Below, piece after piece: positions 1-7,164 of a stretch of DNA of 21,699 nucleotides. The stretch covers positions 1 to 21,699 of the forward strand of contig DIUL01000137.1 in assembly GCA_002422345.1 (NCBI GenBank). The letters run 5' to 3'. The stretch is from Acetobacteraceae bacterium UBA6159 (GTDB lineage: Bacteria; Pseudomonadota; Alphaproteobacteria; Acetobacterales; Acetobacteraceae). The notes below the pieces were generated by a model. The model saw only the letters and a list, made by a program, of their open reading frames with translations, ran no database searches and had not been told where the DNA came from. The position numbers were made by a program, and so were the translations under genes. The number at the start of each line of letters is the position of its first letter. The stretch's first letter is position 1.

Positions 1-185
1 ACGGCGGTCTGGATGGTCATGTGCAGGCAGCCGGCGATGCGCGCGCCCTTCAGCGGCTGCGACTTGCCGTATTCCTCGCGCAGCGCCATCAGGCCGGGCA
101 TTTCATCCTCGGCCATCGAGATTTCCTTGCGCCCCCAGTCGGCGAGGGAAAAGTCTTTAACCTTGAAATCCTGGGTCGCGGGCAT
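1..185 (-). CDS. ahcY: Adenosylhomocysteinase, N-terminal part (runs off the left edge)
   Basis: This is the N-terminal 61 residues of S-adenosyl-L-homocysteine hydrolase. The cytoplasmic NAD-dependent enzyme splits SAH into adenosine and homocysteine in the methyl cycle. The visible peptide begins MPATQDFKVKDFSLADWGRK and continues through EMPGLMALREEYG and PLKGARIAGCLHMTIQTAV, which is the hallmark start of the family. The family is usually 430-470 residues, so most of the gene lies outside the window. The ATG at 185 is preceded by AGGAG seven bases upstream, and a good promoter sits at 211-239. Family assignment is firm; nothing can be said about the missing catalytic and NAD-binding parts. 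Confidence 0.94.
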   Translation of the reverse strand, partial: MPATQDFKVKDFSLADWGRKEISMAEDEMPGLMALREEYGKSQPLKGARIAGCLHMTIQTA

Positions 186-210
186 TCGGTCGCTCCTGTT
201 TGGTGGCTGC

Positions 211-239
211 GATATATAAAGATATCTGCATGTGTGCAA
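211..239 (-). promoter_or_regulatory. ahcY promoter with a palindrome in the spacer
   Basis: On the minus strand a TTGCAC (234-239) and a TATATC (211-216) are separated by exactly 17 bases, a good sigma70-type promoter about 25 bases upstream of the ahcY start. Between them lies an imperfect palindrome (214-233) centred on AGATATCT (220-227). This is where a repressor or MerR-like activator would bind. ArsR-type SahR regulators of ahcY exist in Proteobacteria and are one candidate, but the motif match is not established here. The leader is too short for an SAH riboswitch. Confidence 0.55.
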
Positions 240-260
240 GTCTTTCCTGACCCGGTGGGC

Positions 261-647
261 TCAGAGCACGCGGCGACGGATGCCGTCGGTCAGGTTGGTC
301 GTGTTGAAATTGATCAGCAGCGCGACGGGGCAACCGCTCAGGTGGAGGTACGTCAGGAGCTGTGCTTCATGGAGTGGGAAGATGGTTTCGACGGCCTTGA
401 TCTCCAGGATCACGGCGTCGGCCACGATGATGTCGGCGACATAGCCGCGGCTGAGTTCGACGCCGTCATAGATGACGGGCAGCGCGACCTGGCGGGCATG
501 GGGGATCGCCGCCTTGGCCAGTTCATGGGTCAGGCATCGTTCGTAGACGGATTCGAGCAGGCCCGGGCCGAGCGCGCGGTGGACGCGCATGGCGAGGCCG
601 ATGATGCGGTAGGTGAGATCGTGACCCGGCACCGCTCGGGCAGGCAT
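261..647 (-). CDS. GxxExxY family protein (PD-(D/E)XK nuclease-like)
   Basis: This 128-residue protein belongs to the GxxExxY family (PDDEXK_3). The naming motif is at G29-x-x-E32-x-x-Y35 within HRALGPGLLESVYE. The nuclease-fold core follows, with D72 (YVADIIV) and E82-x-K84 (LEIKAVE), then the conserved HEAQLLTYL helix and the C-terminal NFNTTNLTDGIRR. The ATG at 647 is chosen because family homology begins there and AGGACG lies eight bases upstream. An upstream in-frame start at 764 would only add residues encoded by repeat DNA. The family's cellular role is not settled. The gene is flanked upstream by the inverted repeat at 732-931, which may be functionally linked. Family assignment is firm; biochemical activity is inference. 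Confidence 0.87.
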   Translation of the reverse strand: MPARAVPGHDLTYRIIGLAMRVHRALGPGLLESVYERCLTHELAKAAIPHARQVALPVIYDGVELSRGYVADIIVADAVILEIKAVETIFPLHEAQLLTYLHLSGCPVALLINFNTTNLTDGIRRRVL

Positions 648-720
648 GATGTGCGTCCTGTCATGAGTCGACGCACCTTGGACGCAATTGGTTAACAAGG
701 CGTAAACGGGTGCCGTTTTG

Positions 721-736
721 CGCACCGGGCGGTGCG
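721..736. repeat. Short perfect hairpin at the edge of the inverted repeat
   Basis: CGCACC, a GGGC loop and GGTGCG form a perfect 6-bp stem. It overlaps the left end of the larger inverted repeat, within the leader of the GxxExxY gene. Role unknown. Confidence 0.5.
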
Positions 737-931
737 GGGTCGCTCCGTGCAAATCTGTGTTCAAATCCGTGTCAATCTGTGTCTGCCAGCGGACGTCAAA
801 GCGGCACGATCACCTGGGTCGTTGCCCGGTCAGTGCGTCCCAAACCACGCGATGAAGCCCCTGCAACCGTCTGGAACAAGACACAGATTTTCACGGATTT
901 GAACACAGATTTTCACGGAGCGACCCGGCAC
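732..931. repeat. Long inverted repeat of AATCYGTG tandem units
   Basis: Left arm 732-783 and right arm 880-931 are reverse complements at 48 of 52 positions, separated by a 96-base loop. Each arm starts with a GTGC(G/C)GGGTCGCTCCGTG block followed by three tandem 11-13 base units of the form AAATC(T/C)GTGT. The right arm ends two bases before the stop codon of the 113-residue membrane protein gene. The left arm lies in the leader of the GxxExxY gene. As RNA it would fold into a very long hairpin. The layout resembles a small non-autonomous palindromic element. I found no target-site duplication. Confidence 0.85.
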
Positions 932-933
932 TG

Positions 934-1275
934 CTAGCCGCCCAGGCCCAGCAGGGTCGGCGCGGTTACGACGGCCACGCCGGCGGCCCAGATCTTCAGC
1001 GATCCGGGGGTCGATGTCTCCAGTCCGCGCGCCCGCTCGACCAGAGCCGCCGGAATGCCGCCGATCGCCACGGTCAGGATCGAGATGAACAGCGACGTCA
1101 GATACAGCAGCACCAGGGGGCTGCTGACCAGGAAGCTCGCGGCGAAAGGGCGCAGCAGCAGGAACACCGGGTCGAAATAGGGCGAGATATGCATCCCGTT
1201 GAGCAGCGACAGCCCGGCGATGACCATCAGCAGCACGTCGCGCTGCATCAGGTTCTGGCGTTCCTGCTCCTCCAT
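934..1275 (-). CDS. Small integral membrane protein, unknown function
   Basis: I do not recognise this 113-residue protein. It has a short charged N-terminus (MEEQERQNLMQRD) and about three hydrophobic spans: roughly residues 14-29, 36-72 (probably two segments in a hairpin) and 95-112. A polar stretch near 80-93 (ERARGLETSTPG) separates the last span. The ATG at 1275 overlaps the TGA of the YggT-like gene by one base (TGATG), so the two are almost certainly translationally coupled and may act together in the membrane. The stop lies immediately beside the inverted repeat at 732-931. No signal peptide or catalytic motif is evident. Confidence 0.72.
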   Translation of the reverse strand: MEEQERQNLMQRDVLLMVIAGLSLLNGMHISPYFDPVFLLLRPFAASFLVSSPLVLLYLTSLFISILTVAIGGIPAALVERARGLETSTPGSLKIWAAGVAVVTAPTLLGLGG

Positions 1276-1589
1276 CACGAAGCCTCCGTCCCGAAGCGGA
1301 CGCCCATCATGACCAGCAGCAGGAACCACCCCATCCGCAGCGCGGTCAGCCAGACCAGGGCGAACACCACCAGCAGCCCGCGCGGCACGATCCGGGGAGT
1401 GATGGCGCCGACCGCATCCAGGATCGGGTCGGTGACCCGGGCAAAGACCAGCATGATCGTCGCATCGGCCCGCCGGCGGAACATCAGGCCCAGGATCCAC
1501 CGCCCGATCAGCGTGTAGGTCGCCGCCGCCAGGATCAGGTTCGGCCCATGGAAATACCAATGGGTCAGGAAGTTGTCGGCCGCGCTCAT
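1275..1589 (-). CDS. YggT-like small membrane protein
   Basis: This 104-residue protein has a first hydrophobic span around residues 18-36, an amphipathic middle and one or two spans at about 70-96. The central section FARVTDPILDAVGAITPRIVP resembles the YggT family pattern, in which a phenylalanine-rich turn is followed by DPIL and a proline motif. YggT proteins are small inner-membrane proteins of poorly defined role. The ATG at 1589 has AGGAA about nine bases upstream. The gene follows the symporter after a probable terminator and overlaps the next gene by one base. YggT membership is a resemblance, not a certainty. Confidence 0.7.
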   Translation of the reverse strand: MSAADNFLTHWYFHGPNLILAAATYTLIGRWILGLMFRRRADATIMLVFARVTDPILDAVGAITPRIVPRGLLVVFALVWLTALRMGWFLLLVMMGVRFGTEAS

Positions 1590-1643
1590 GGTCTGATGGT
1601 TCCTGGTCTATCCGGTCCGCGAACCGGGCCGGGCAAATGGAAA

Positions 1644-1668
1644 GGGGGCGGAGCATCGCCCCGCCCCC
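1644..1668 (-). terminator. Hairpin terminator after the symporter gene
   Basis: GGGGGCGG (1644-1651) pairs with CCGCCCCC (1661-1668) around a nine-base loop. Read on the minus strand the hairpin is followed by only a short T stretch (CCTTTCCATTT), so termination may be partial and the YggT-like pair downstream may receive readthrough. Confidence 0.55.
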
Positions 1669-1693
1669 TCGGTTCCATGTCGTCGCCGTCCGG

Positions 1694-3694
1694 TCAATGC
1701 GCGCCGGAGGCGTCCTTGTCCTGCATGATCATCGCGCCCGCCGGCCGGCGGGTGGCGTCGACCATGCGGCCCACCGCCTCGGACGGGGCCGGGGTCAGCA
1801 GGGAGACGACCCAGATCGCCACGAACCCGACCGGCAGGCCGAACAGGGCCGCCGAGATGTTCCGCACGCCGAACCAGCTCGCGATGGTCTGCGCATGCGC
1901 GTCGAGCGCAACCCAGGCCGCGTCTTTCGCCGGCCCCGAGGCGGCGGTCCAGGCCGCCTTCAGGTCGACGAACTTCGCCTGCGCCGCCGGGGTGGCGGTG
2001 GACAGCCAGCCCCACATCTCGTGGAACGACACGGCGAAATAGCGGGTGCCGACCAGGTAGTAGACGCACATGCCATAGCCCAACGCCATCCCGGCCAGAC
2101 AGCCCGCCGTGTTCGCGCGCTTCCACCAGACACCCAGGACCAGCGCAGGGAAGATGCCCGCCGCGGCGATCGAGAACGCCCATGCCACCATCGACAGGAT
2201 GTCCGCCGGCCTCGTGGAAGCGACATAGGCCGCCAGCACCGCCACGAAGAACAGCAGGATGCGGGAGACGATCAGCCGGGTCGCGGTCGGCGCATTCGGG
2301 TTGATCATCTTGTAGTAGATGTCATGCGACAGCGCGTTGGCGATGGCCAGCAGCAGCCCGTCCGCGGTCGACAGCGCCGCGGCCAGGCCGCCCGCCGCCA
2401 CCAGGCCCGCGATCACATAGGGCATGCCGGCGATCTCGGGCGTCGAGAGCACGATCACGTCCGTGTTGATCGACAGATCCTGCAACCGCAGCAGCCCGCC
2501 CTGGTTGGCGATCTTGCCGCAGGCGGCGATCACGGCGTCCACGACCGAGGCATCCGCCCCGCAGATCTTCACCAGCCCGATCTTGCCGTAGGTGTAGATC
2601 CACTGCGGCAGGTCCGCGAGCGCGGTGCCGTTGTTGATGAGCGTATAGACCTCCAGCTTGGAGAACGCGGCATAGGCGGGGGCGGAGAAATACAGCAGGA
2701 AGATGAAGAACAGCGACCACGCCACGGATGACCGCGCGTCGCGCACCGACGGGGTCGTGAAGTAGCGCATCAGGATATGCGGCAGTGAAGCCGTGCCGAC
2801 CATCAGGCAGAAGATCAGCGCGAAGTAGTTCAGCGGATCGTAGGTGGTGAACGGCTTGATATGCGGCTTCAGCCCCGCCGCCGTCGCCAGCCCCTTCTGC
2901 ACCATCGATGCTTCGAGGCTGATGATCTCCTGGATAGCCTGCCCATAGGTGAGCTGCGGCACCGGAATGCCGAACTTCTTGGCCGACAGGATGATAATCG
3001 GGGTCAGATAGGCGACGATCAGCACGATGTACTGCGCGACCTGTGTCCAGGTCACCGCCTTCATCCCGCCCAGCATCGAGCAGAGCAGGATGCCGATCAG
3101 GCCGGCATAGACAGCAACCGTGAAGTCCATGTCGAGGAAGCGCGAGGCGATCAGCCCGGTCGCGAAGATCTGCGCCACGACATAGGTGAACGAGCACGAG
3201 ATCAGCACGATCACCGCGAACATGCGCGCCGTGCCGCCGCCATAACGCTCGGAGAAGAAGTCGGGGACGGTATAGGCGCCGAACTTGCGCAGGAACGGCG
3301 CGATCAGGATCGCGACCAGCACGTAGCCGCCGGTCCAGCCCAGCACGAAGGCCAGGCCATCATAGCCCAGCAGGAACAGCGTGCCGGCCATGCCGACAAA
3401 GGACGCACCCGACATCCAGTCCGCACCGGTCGCCATGCCGTTGTAGAACGACGGGACCTTGCGGCCGGCGACGTAGTATTCGCCGACCTCCGAGGTGCGC
3501 GACAGGATGCCGATGACGGCATAGACGGCGATCGTCAGGAAGACGAAGCCATAGCCGATCCATCGGTTGGGAACGCCGAACTGCTCCAGGATGCCCAGGA
3601 TGATCACGAAGCCAAAGAAGCCACCCGTGTAATAGGTGTAGATTTTGCCGAGGTTGGAGATGAAATCCCCGCCTCCGCTCGCCGGTTTTGCCAT
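1694..3694 (-). CDS. Sodium:solute symporter, VC_2705 subfamily (ActP-like large subunit)
   Basis: This 666-residue inner-membrane protein belongs to the sodium:solute symporter family and is closest to the VC_2705/ActP branch that takes up acetate or other short monocarboxylates. It has about thirteen hydrophobic spans. Family landmarks include the early EYYVAGRKVPSFYNGMATGADWMSGASFVG segment, YTVPDFFSERYG, and GLAAALSTADGLLLAIANALSHD late in the protein. It is longer than usual: polar inserts at about residues 355-400 and 560-610 would be extracytoplasmic loops. The ATG at 3694 has GGGAGA upstream and starts 16 bases after the DUF4212 gene, its normal partner. A substrate of acetate is inferred from relatives and not shown here. 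Confidence 0.88.
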   Translation of the reverse strand: MAKPASGGGDFISNLGKIYTYYTGGFFGFVIILGILEQFGVPNRWIGYGFVFLTIAVYAVIGILSRTSEVGEYYVAGRKVPSFYNGMATGADWMSGASFVGMAGTLFLLGYDGLAFVLGWTGGYVLVAILIAPFLRKFGAYTVPDFFSERYGGGTARMFAVIVLISCSFTYVVAQIFATGLIASRFLDMDFTVAVYAGLIGILLCSMLGGMKAVTWTQVAQYIVLIVAYLTPIIILSAKKFGIPVPQLTYGQAIQEIISLEASMVQKGLATAAGLKPHIKPFTTYDPLNYFALIFCLMVGTASLPHILMRYFTTPSVRDARSSVAWSLFFIFLLYFSAPAYAAFSKLEVYTLINNGTALADLPQWIYTYGKIGLVKICGADASVVDAVIAACGKIANQGGLLRLQDLSINTDVIVLSTPEIAGMPYVIAGLVAAGGLAAALSTADGLLLAIANALSHDIYYKMINPNAPTATRLIVSRILLFFVAVLAAYVASTRPADILSMVAWAFSIAAAGIFPALVLGVWWKRANTAGCLAGMALGYGMCVYYLVGTRYFAVSFHEMWGWLSTATPAAQAKFVDLKAAWTAASGPAKDAAWVALDAHAQTIASWFGVRNISAALFGLPVGFVAIWVVSLLTPAPSEAVGRMVDATRRPAGAMIMQDKDASGAH

Positions 3695-3710
3695 GATGGT
3701 CTCCCGTCCC

Positions 3711-3968
3711 TCAGTCTTCTTCCGCCACGCCTTCTTCGCGATCGATGCGGTCCTGACGCCTTGCGTAGATGAACAGCATGATGACGAAGGCGAGCAGCGA
3801 CCCCTGCGCGGCCATGTAGAAGCCGAAGGGGAAACCCAGGATCGAGAATGAGTTCAGGCTATTGACGAAAAAATGCACGATGAAGCTGAAGAACAGCCAC
3901 AACGCCATCATCGTCCACATCAGGCCACTGGTTCGCTTCCAGTAGCGGTCTTCACCGGCTTGCGACAT
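3711..3968 (-). CDS. DUF4212 symporter small subunit
   Basis: This 85-residue protein has the DUF4212 signature: RYWKRTSGLMWTMMALWLFFSF, then two membrane spans (about residues 15-35 and 48-68), and a charged tail ARRQDRIDREEGVAEED. Members are routinely encoded just before a VC_2705-type sodium:solute symporter and are taken to be its small subunit. That is the arrangement here, with 16 bases between the genes. The ATG at 3968 is preceded by TAGGTAA. The gene begins the minus-strand operon and is divergent from the DUF294 gene across 212 bases. Confidence 0.9.
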   Translation of the reverse strand: MSQAGEDRYWKRTSGLMWTMMALWLFFSFIVHFFVNSLNSFSILGFPFGFYMAAQGSLLAFVIMLFIYARRQDRIDREEGVAEED

Positions 3969-4135
3969 GCGCGTTACCTATGCCCCCGTCATTTGTTCTT
4001 AGAACGCTCCGCTTGCTGCCACGATCCGCGGCACCCTCGGCTGCCTTGTATCGACTCGTGACATTTGAAGCCTGTCCATCTTGTCATGCCGTGTCCATGA
4101 ATTTTTGCCGGCCGCGTTGCCTTTCGTCCTCACAA

Positions 4136-4151
4136 TGCAGCAAGAATGCCA
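4136..4151 (-). promoter_or_regulatory. Possible sigma54-type promoter facing the symporter operon
   Basis: On the minus strand TGGCATTCTTGCTGCA fits the -24/-12 layout, with GG and GC ten bases apart and TGCA at -12. It would start a transcript about 155 bases upstream of the DUF4212 gene. No enhancer site or sigma54 activator is in the window, so a chance match remains quite possible. Confidence 0.25.
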
Positions 4152-4180
4152 CAGCGACCGCCCCACGACGGAGCATCCGC

Positions 4181-6280
4181 ATGACGCCCATCGCCGGATC
4201 GACCCCCCTGCTCGCGCTGCCGGCGGTGGCGCTGGACACGGAAACCACGAGCCTCGATTCCGCCGCCGCCCGCATCGTGCAGATCGGCGCGGTCCGGATC
4301 GAAGCTGGTGCCCTGACCACCTTGACGTTCGACACGCTGATCGACCCGGGCGCGCCGATCCCGCCCGCGTCCTCGGCCATCCACCGCATCACCGACGCCG
4401 ACGTGGCGGGCGCCCCCGCCCTGCCCGCCATGGCCGAACCGCTGCGCATGTTCATCGCCGGACAGGTCCTGATCGGGCACACGCTGGGCTATGACATGCG
4501 GATTCTGGAACGGGAGCACGCGCGCGCGGCCCTGACCTGGGCGGCGCCGCGCTGGCTGGATGTGCGGGTACTGGCGCGCGTCGCCAACCCGACGCTGGCG
4601 CAAGACGACCTGGACAGTCTCTGCGCCCGCCACGGCATCGTGAACGAGGCACGTCACAGCGCCCTGGGCGATGCGATCGCCGCCGCGCGCCTGTTCCTGG
4701 CCCTGCTGCCTGGGCTGCGGGAGCGCGGCGTGCGGACGCTGGCGGAAGCCGAGGCGGCGTCGCACCGGCTGATGGAACGGGACGCGCGGGCGGGCGGCGG
4801 CCTGATGGCGTCCCCGTCAGTACCCACCGCGGCCGACCGGTCCCTGGTCCGGATCGACAGCTTTCCCTACCGCCACCGTGTCGCCGCCGTGATGACCGCC
4901 CCTCCCCTCACCGCCGACGCCGCCGACACCCTGTCCGCCGTGATCGCTCGGCTGACCGACCGGGGCGCAAGTTCGGTGTTCGTCACCCTGCCCGGCCCGG
5001 ACCGGGGCATCCTGACCGAGCGCGATATCCTGCGCGCCCTGAACCGCGACGGGGCCGCGGCGCTGGGCCAGCCGATCGGCCCGCTGGCCTCGTTCCCGCT
5101 CCAATGCCTGGACCAGGACGACTACGTCTATCGGGCGATCGGGCGGATGGCGCGCCTGGGCGTCCGGCATCTGGGGGTGATCGACCGGTCCGGCGCGTTG
5201 GTCGGCGCCCTGACCCCGCGCAACCTGCTGCGCCAGCGCGCCACCAGCGCGATCCTGCTGGGTGACCAGGTCGATTGCGCCGCCACGCCGGCCGACCTCG
5301 CCGCCGCCTGGGCCTGCCTTCCCGCCATGGCCGGCGGCCTGCTGGACGAGGCGGTCGATCCCCGCGACATCGCCGCCGTCATCGCCACCGAGCTTCGCGC
5401 CATGACAAGGCGTGCGGCGGAACTGGCCGAGGCGCGGATGCGCGACAACGGCGCCGGACCGCCGCCGGTGCCCTACTGCGTGCTGGTCCTGGGATCGGCG
5501 GGGCGCGGGGAAAGCCTGCTCGCCGCGGATCAGGACAATGCGATCGTCTTCGCCACGGGCGAACCCGGCGGCCCCGAGGACCTCTGGTTCGCGACGATGG
5601 CAGGCCACATGAACGCGATCCTCGATGCCGCCGGCGTGCCGTTCTGCAAGGGCGGCGTGATGGCGCGGGAGGCGGCGTGGCGGCTGAGCCTGGCGGGATG
5701 GAAGGCGCGGGTGGATCACTGGGTCCGCCGCCAGCGGCCCGAGGACCTGCTGGATGTCGACATCTTCTTCGACCTGATGCCGGTGCATGGCGACGCGGCG
5801 TTGGGGGACGCCGTGCGCGACCACGCCCTGGCCGCCGGACGGGGCGCGCCCGATTTCCTGAAGCTGATGGCCGCCCAGGCCGGACAGGCTCGGGCGCCGC
5901 TGACGCTGTTCGGCCGGGTCCGCACCGACGAGGCCGGACGGGTGGATGCGAAGAAGGCGGGGCTGATGCCGCTGTTCACCGCCGCCCGCGTGCTGGCGAT
6001 CCGCCATGGGCTGCCCGAACGGGCAACGCTGGACAGGCTGCGGGCGGTCTCGGCCAAGGGGATCGGTGCTCCTGACGATATCGCGGCGATCCTGGACGCG
6101 CACTGGGTGCTGCTGGAGGCGTGCCTGCGCCAGCAACTGCTGGATGCCGAGGCCGGGGTCCCGCTTTCCCCCCGCGTCGCGCCCAGCACGCTGCCGCCGG
6201 GGCTTCGCCAGGCGCTGCCGGGGGCGTTCCGGGCGGTCGCGATGGCGGTCGATCTGGTGAATGAGGGGCGGATCGGCTAG
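4181..6280 (+). CDS. Exonuclease-CBS-DUF294 nucleotidyltransferase-like fusion protein
   Basis: This 699-residue cytoplasmic protein has three modules. Residues 14-180 are a DEDDh 3'-5' exonuclease domain with D19/E21 (DTETT), D105 (GYDMRIL), and H159 and D164 (RHSALGD), all intact. Residues about 230-350 are a CBS-domain pair, a usual adenine-nucleotide sensor. Residues about 400-699 are the DUF294 nucleotidyltransferase-like domain with GSAGRGE at 438-444 and DQDN at 450-453, followed by DUF294_C. The ATG at 4181 is chosen because homology begins right after it and GGAG precedes it; the upstream frame to 3980 looks non-coding. Proteins of this type commonly sit beside DUF4212/VC_2705 symporters, as here in divergent order. 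Control of uptake by energy state is inference. Confidence 0.88.
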   Translation: MTPIAGSTPLLALPAVALDTETTSLDSAAARIVQIGAVRIEAGALTTLTFDTLIDPGAPIPPASSAIHRITDADVAGAPALPAMAEPLRMFIAGQVLIGHTLGYDMRILEREHARAALTWAAPRWLDVRVLARVANPTLAQDDLDSLCARHGIVNEARHSALGDAIAAARLFLALLPGLRERGVRTLAEAEAASHRLMERDARAGGGLMASPSVPTAADRSLVRIDSFPYRHRVAAVMTAPPLTADAADTLSAVIARLTDRGASSVFVTLPGPDRGILTERDILRALNRDGAAALGQPIGPLASFPLQCLDQDDYVYRAIGRMARLGVRHLGVIDRSGALVGALTPRNLLRQRATSAILLGDQVDCAATPADLAAAWACLPAMAGGLLDEAVDPRDIAAVIATELRAMTRRAAELAEARMRDNGAGPPPVPYCVLVLGSAGRGESLLAADQDNAIVFATGEPGGPEDLWFATMAGHMNAILDAAGVPFCKGGVMAREAAWRLSLAGWKARVDHWVRRQRPEDLLDVDIFFDLMPVHGDAALGDAVRDHALAAGRGAPDFLKLMAAQAGQARAPLTLFGRVRTDEAGRVDAKKAGLMPLFTAARVLAIRHGLPERATLDRLRAVSAKGIGAPDDIAAILDAHWVLLEACLRQQLLDAEAGVPLSPRVAPSTLPPGLRQALPGAFRAVAMAVDLVNEGRIG

Positions 6281-6349
6281 CCCCCCGAAACATCGACGCC
6301 GCCCGCCATCGGTGCCAGACTCCCCTGAACACAGATCAGGAGAAAACCC

Positions 6350-7138
6350 GTGGAGGATACAGGCAAGGGCCGGCTCGCCGTCATCATCGGCGGCGGCAAC
6401 GGCATCGGTGCGGCGACCGCGCAGGTGCTGTCGGAACGGGGCTGGAAGCTGGCGATCGTGGACCGTGACCTCGACAACGCCCAGCGCGTCGCCTCCGAGC
6501 TTGGCGGGCGCGCCTGGCACTGCGACGTCACCGACAGCGGCGTCATGACCGGCATCGCGCGGGAGATCGCGGCGACCTACGCCCCGCCGCATGGCCTGGT
6601 TGTCTCCTCCGGCACGTTCCAGGACTCCACCGTCCCGGTCGCCGAGGCGAGCCATGACGACTGGGACCGCCTGATCAACGTGAACCTCGCCGGCGTCTAC
6701 CATGCCGCCCAAGCCTTCGGGCCGGGGATGGCGGAACGTGGCCAGGGGGCGATCGTCAACATCGCCTCGACCGCCGGCATGGGCGGGTCGCCGCTGTTCG
6801 CCTATGGCCCGGCCAAGGCCGCCGTCATCAACCTGACCGAGTGCCTTGCCGGCGAATGGGGCCGGTCGGGCGTGCGGGTCAACGCGGTTTCCCCGGGAGT
6901 CACGCTAGTGCCGCGGGTGCGGGCACGGATGCAGGCCGGGGCGCGGTATCGCGGCAACCCGGGCGACTCGATGGCGCTGGGACGGGCGGTGGAACCGCCG
7001 GAGGTCGGGGAGACGATCGAGTTCCTGCTGTCGGACCGTGCCTCCGCCATCACCGGCGTGAACCTGCCGGTCGATGCCGGCTGGGCCGCAGTGCGGGGCT
7101 GGATGATGTATGGCGGCACGCGGCCCGTCGGCGCTTGA
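6350..7138 (+). CDS. SDR family oxidoreductase
   Basis: This 262-residue short-chain dehydrogenase/reductase is of classical length. It has the Rossmann motif GGGNGIG at 14-20, an acidic residue at the end of beta strand 2 (VDRD) that favours NAD(H), and the catalytic set N112, S140, Y152 and K156. The usual NNAG stabilising motif is replaced by VSSG near residues 85-88. The start is a GTG at 6350 with AGGAG eight bases upstream. It follows the DUF294 gene by 69 bases. An MFS transporter gene begins at its stop codon or 26 bases later, suggesting that the enzyme handles the compound the transporter moves. The substrate cannot be read from the sequence. Confidence 0.88.
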   Translation: MEDTGKGRLAVIIGGGNGIGAATAQVLSERGWKLAIVDRDLDNAQRVASELGGRAWHCDVTDSGVMTGIAREIAATYAPPHGLVVSSGTFQDSTVPVAEASHDDWDRLINVNLAGVYHAAQAFGPGMAERGQGAIVNIASTAGMGGSPLFAYGPAKAAVINLTECLAGEWGRSGVRVNAVSPGVTLVPRVRARMQAGARYRGNPGDSMALGRAVEPPEVGETIEFLLSDRASAITGVNLPVDAGWAAVRGWMMYGGTRPVGA

Positions 7139-7164
7139 ACCAGCCGGCTTCCACACCCGTCCGG

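Noticed and set aside
186..260. SAH riboswitch in the ahcY leader
   Set aside because: The predicted leader is about 20 bases. The upstream sequence is explained by a promoter and palindrome.
21..695. Plus-strand open frame across ahcY and the GxxExxY gene
   Set aside because: It is antisense to two recognisable genes and to the ahcY promoter, with no homology of its own.
732..931. CRISPR-like array
   Set aside because: The short units are tandem without spacers and are organised as two inverted arms, not direct repeats with unique spacers.
3980..4180. N-terminal extension of the DUF294 protein to an upstream ATG
   Set aside because: The extra 67 residues have no domain pattern, several cysteines and arginines typical of shadow translation, and cover the divergent promoter. 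The ATG at 4181 has a better ribosome site.
4817..6712. Long minus-strand open frame (631 codons) opposite the DUF294 gene
   Set aside because: It mirrors a real high-GC gene with intact domains. Its translation is rich in R, G, Q, H and D with no family pattern.
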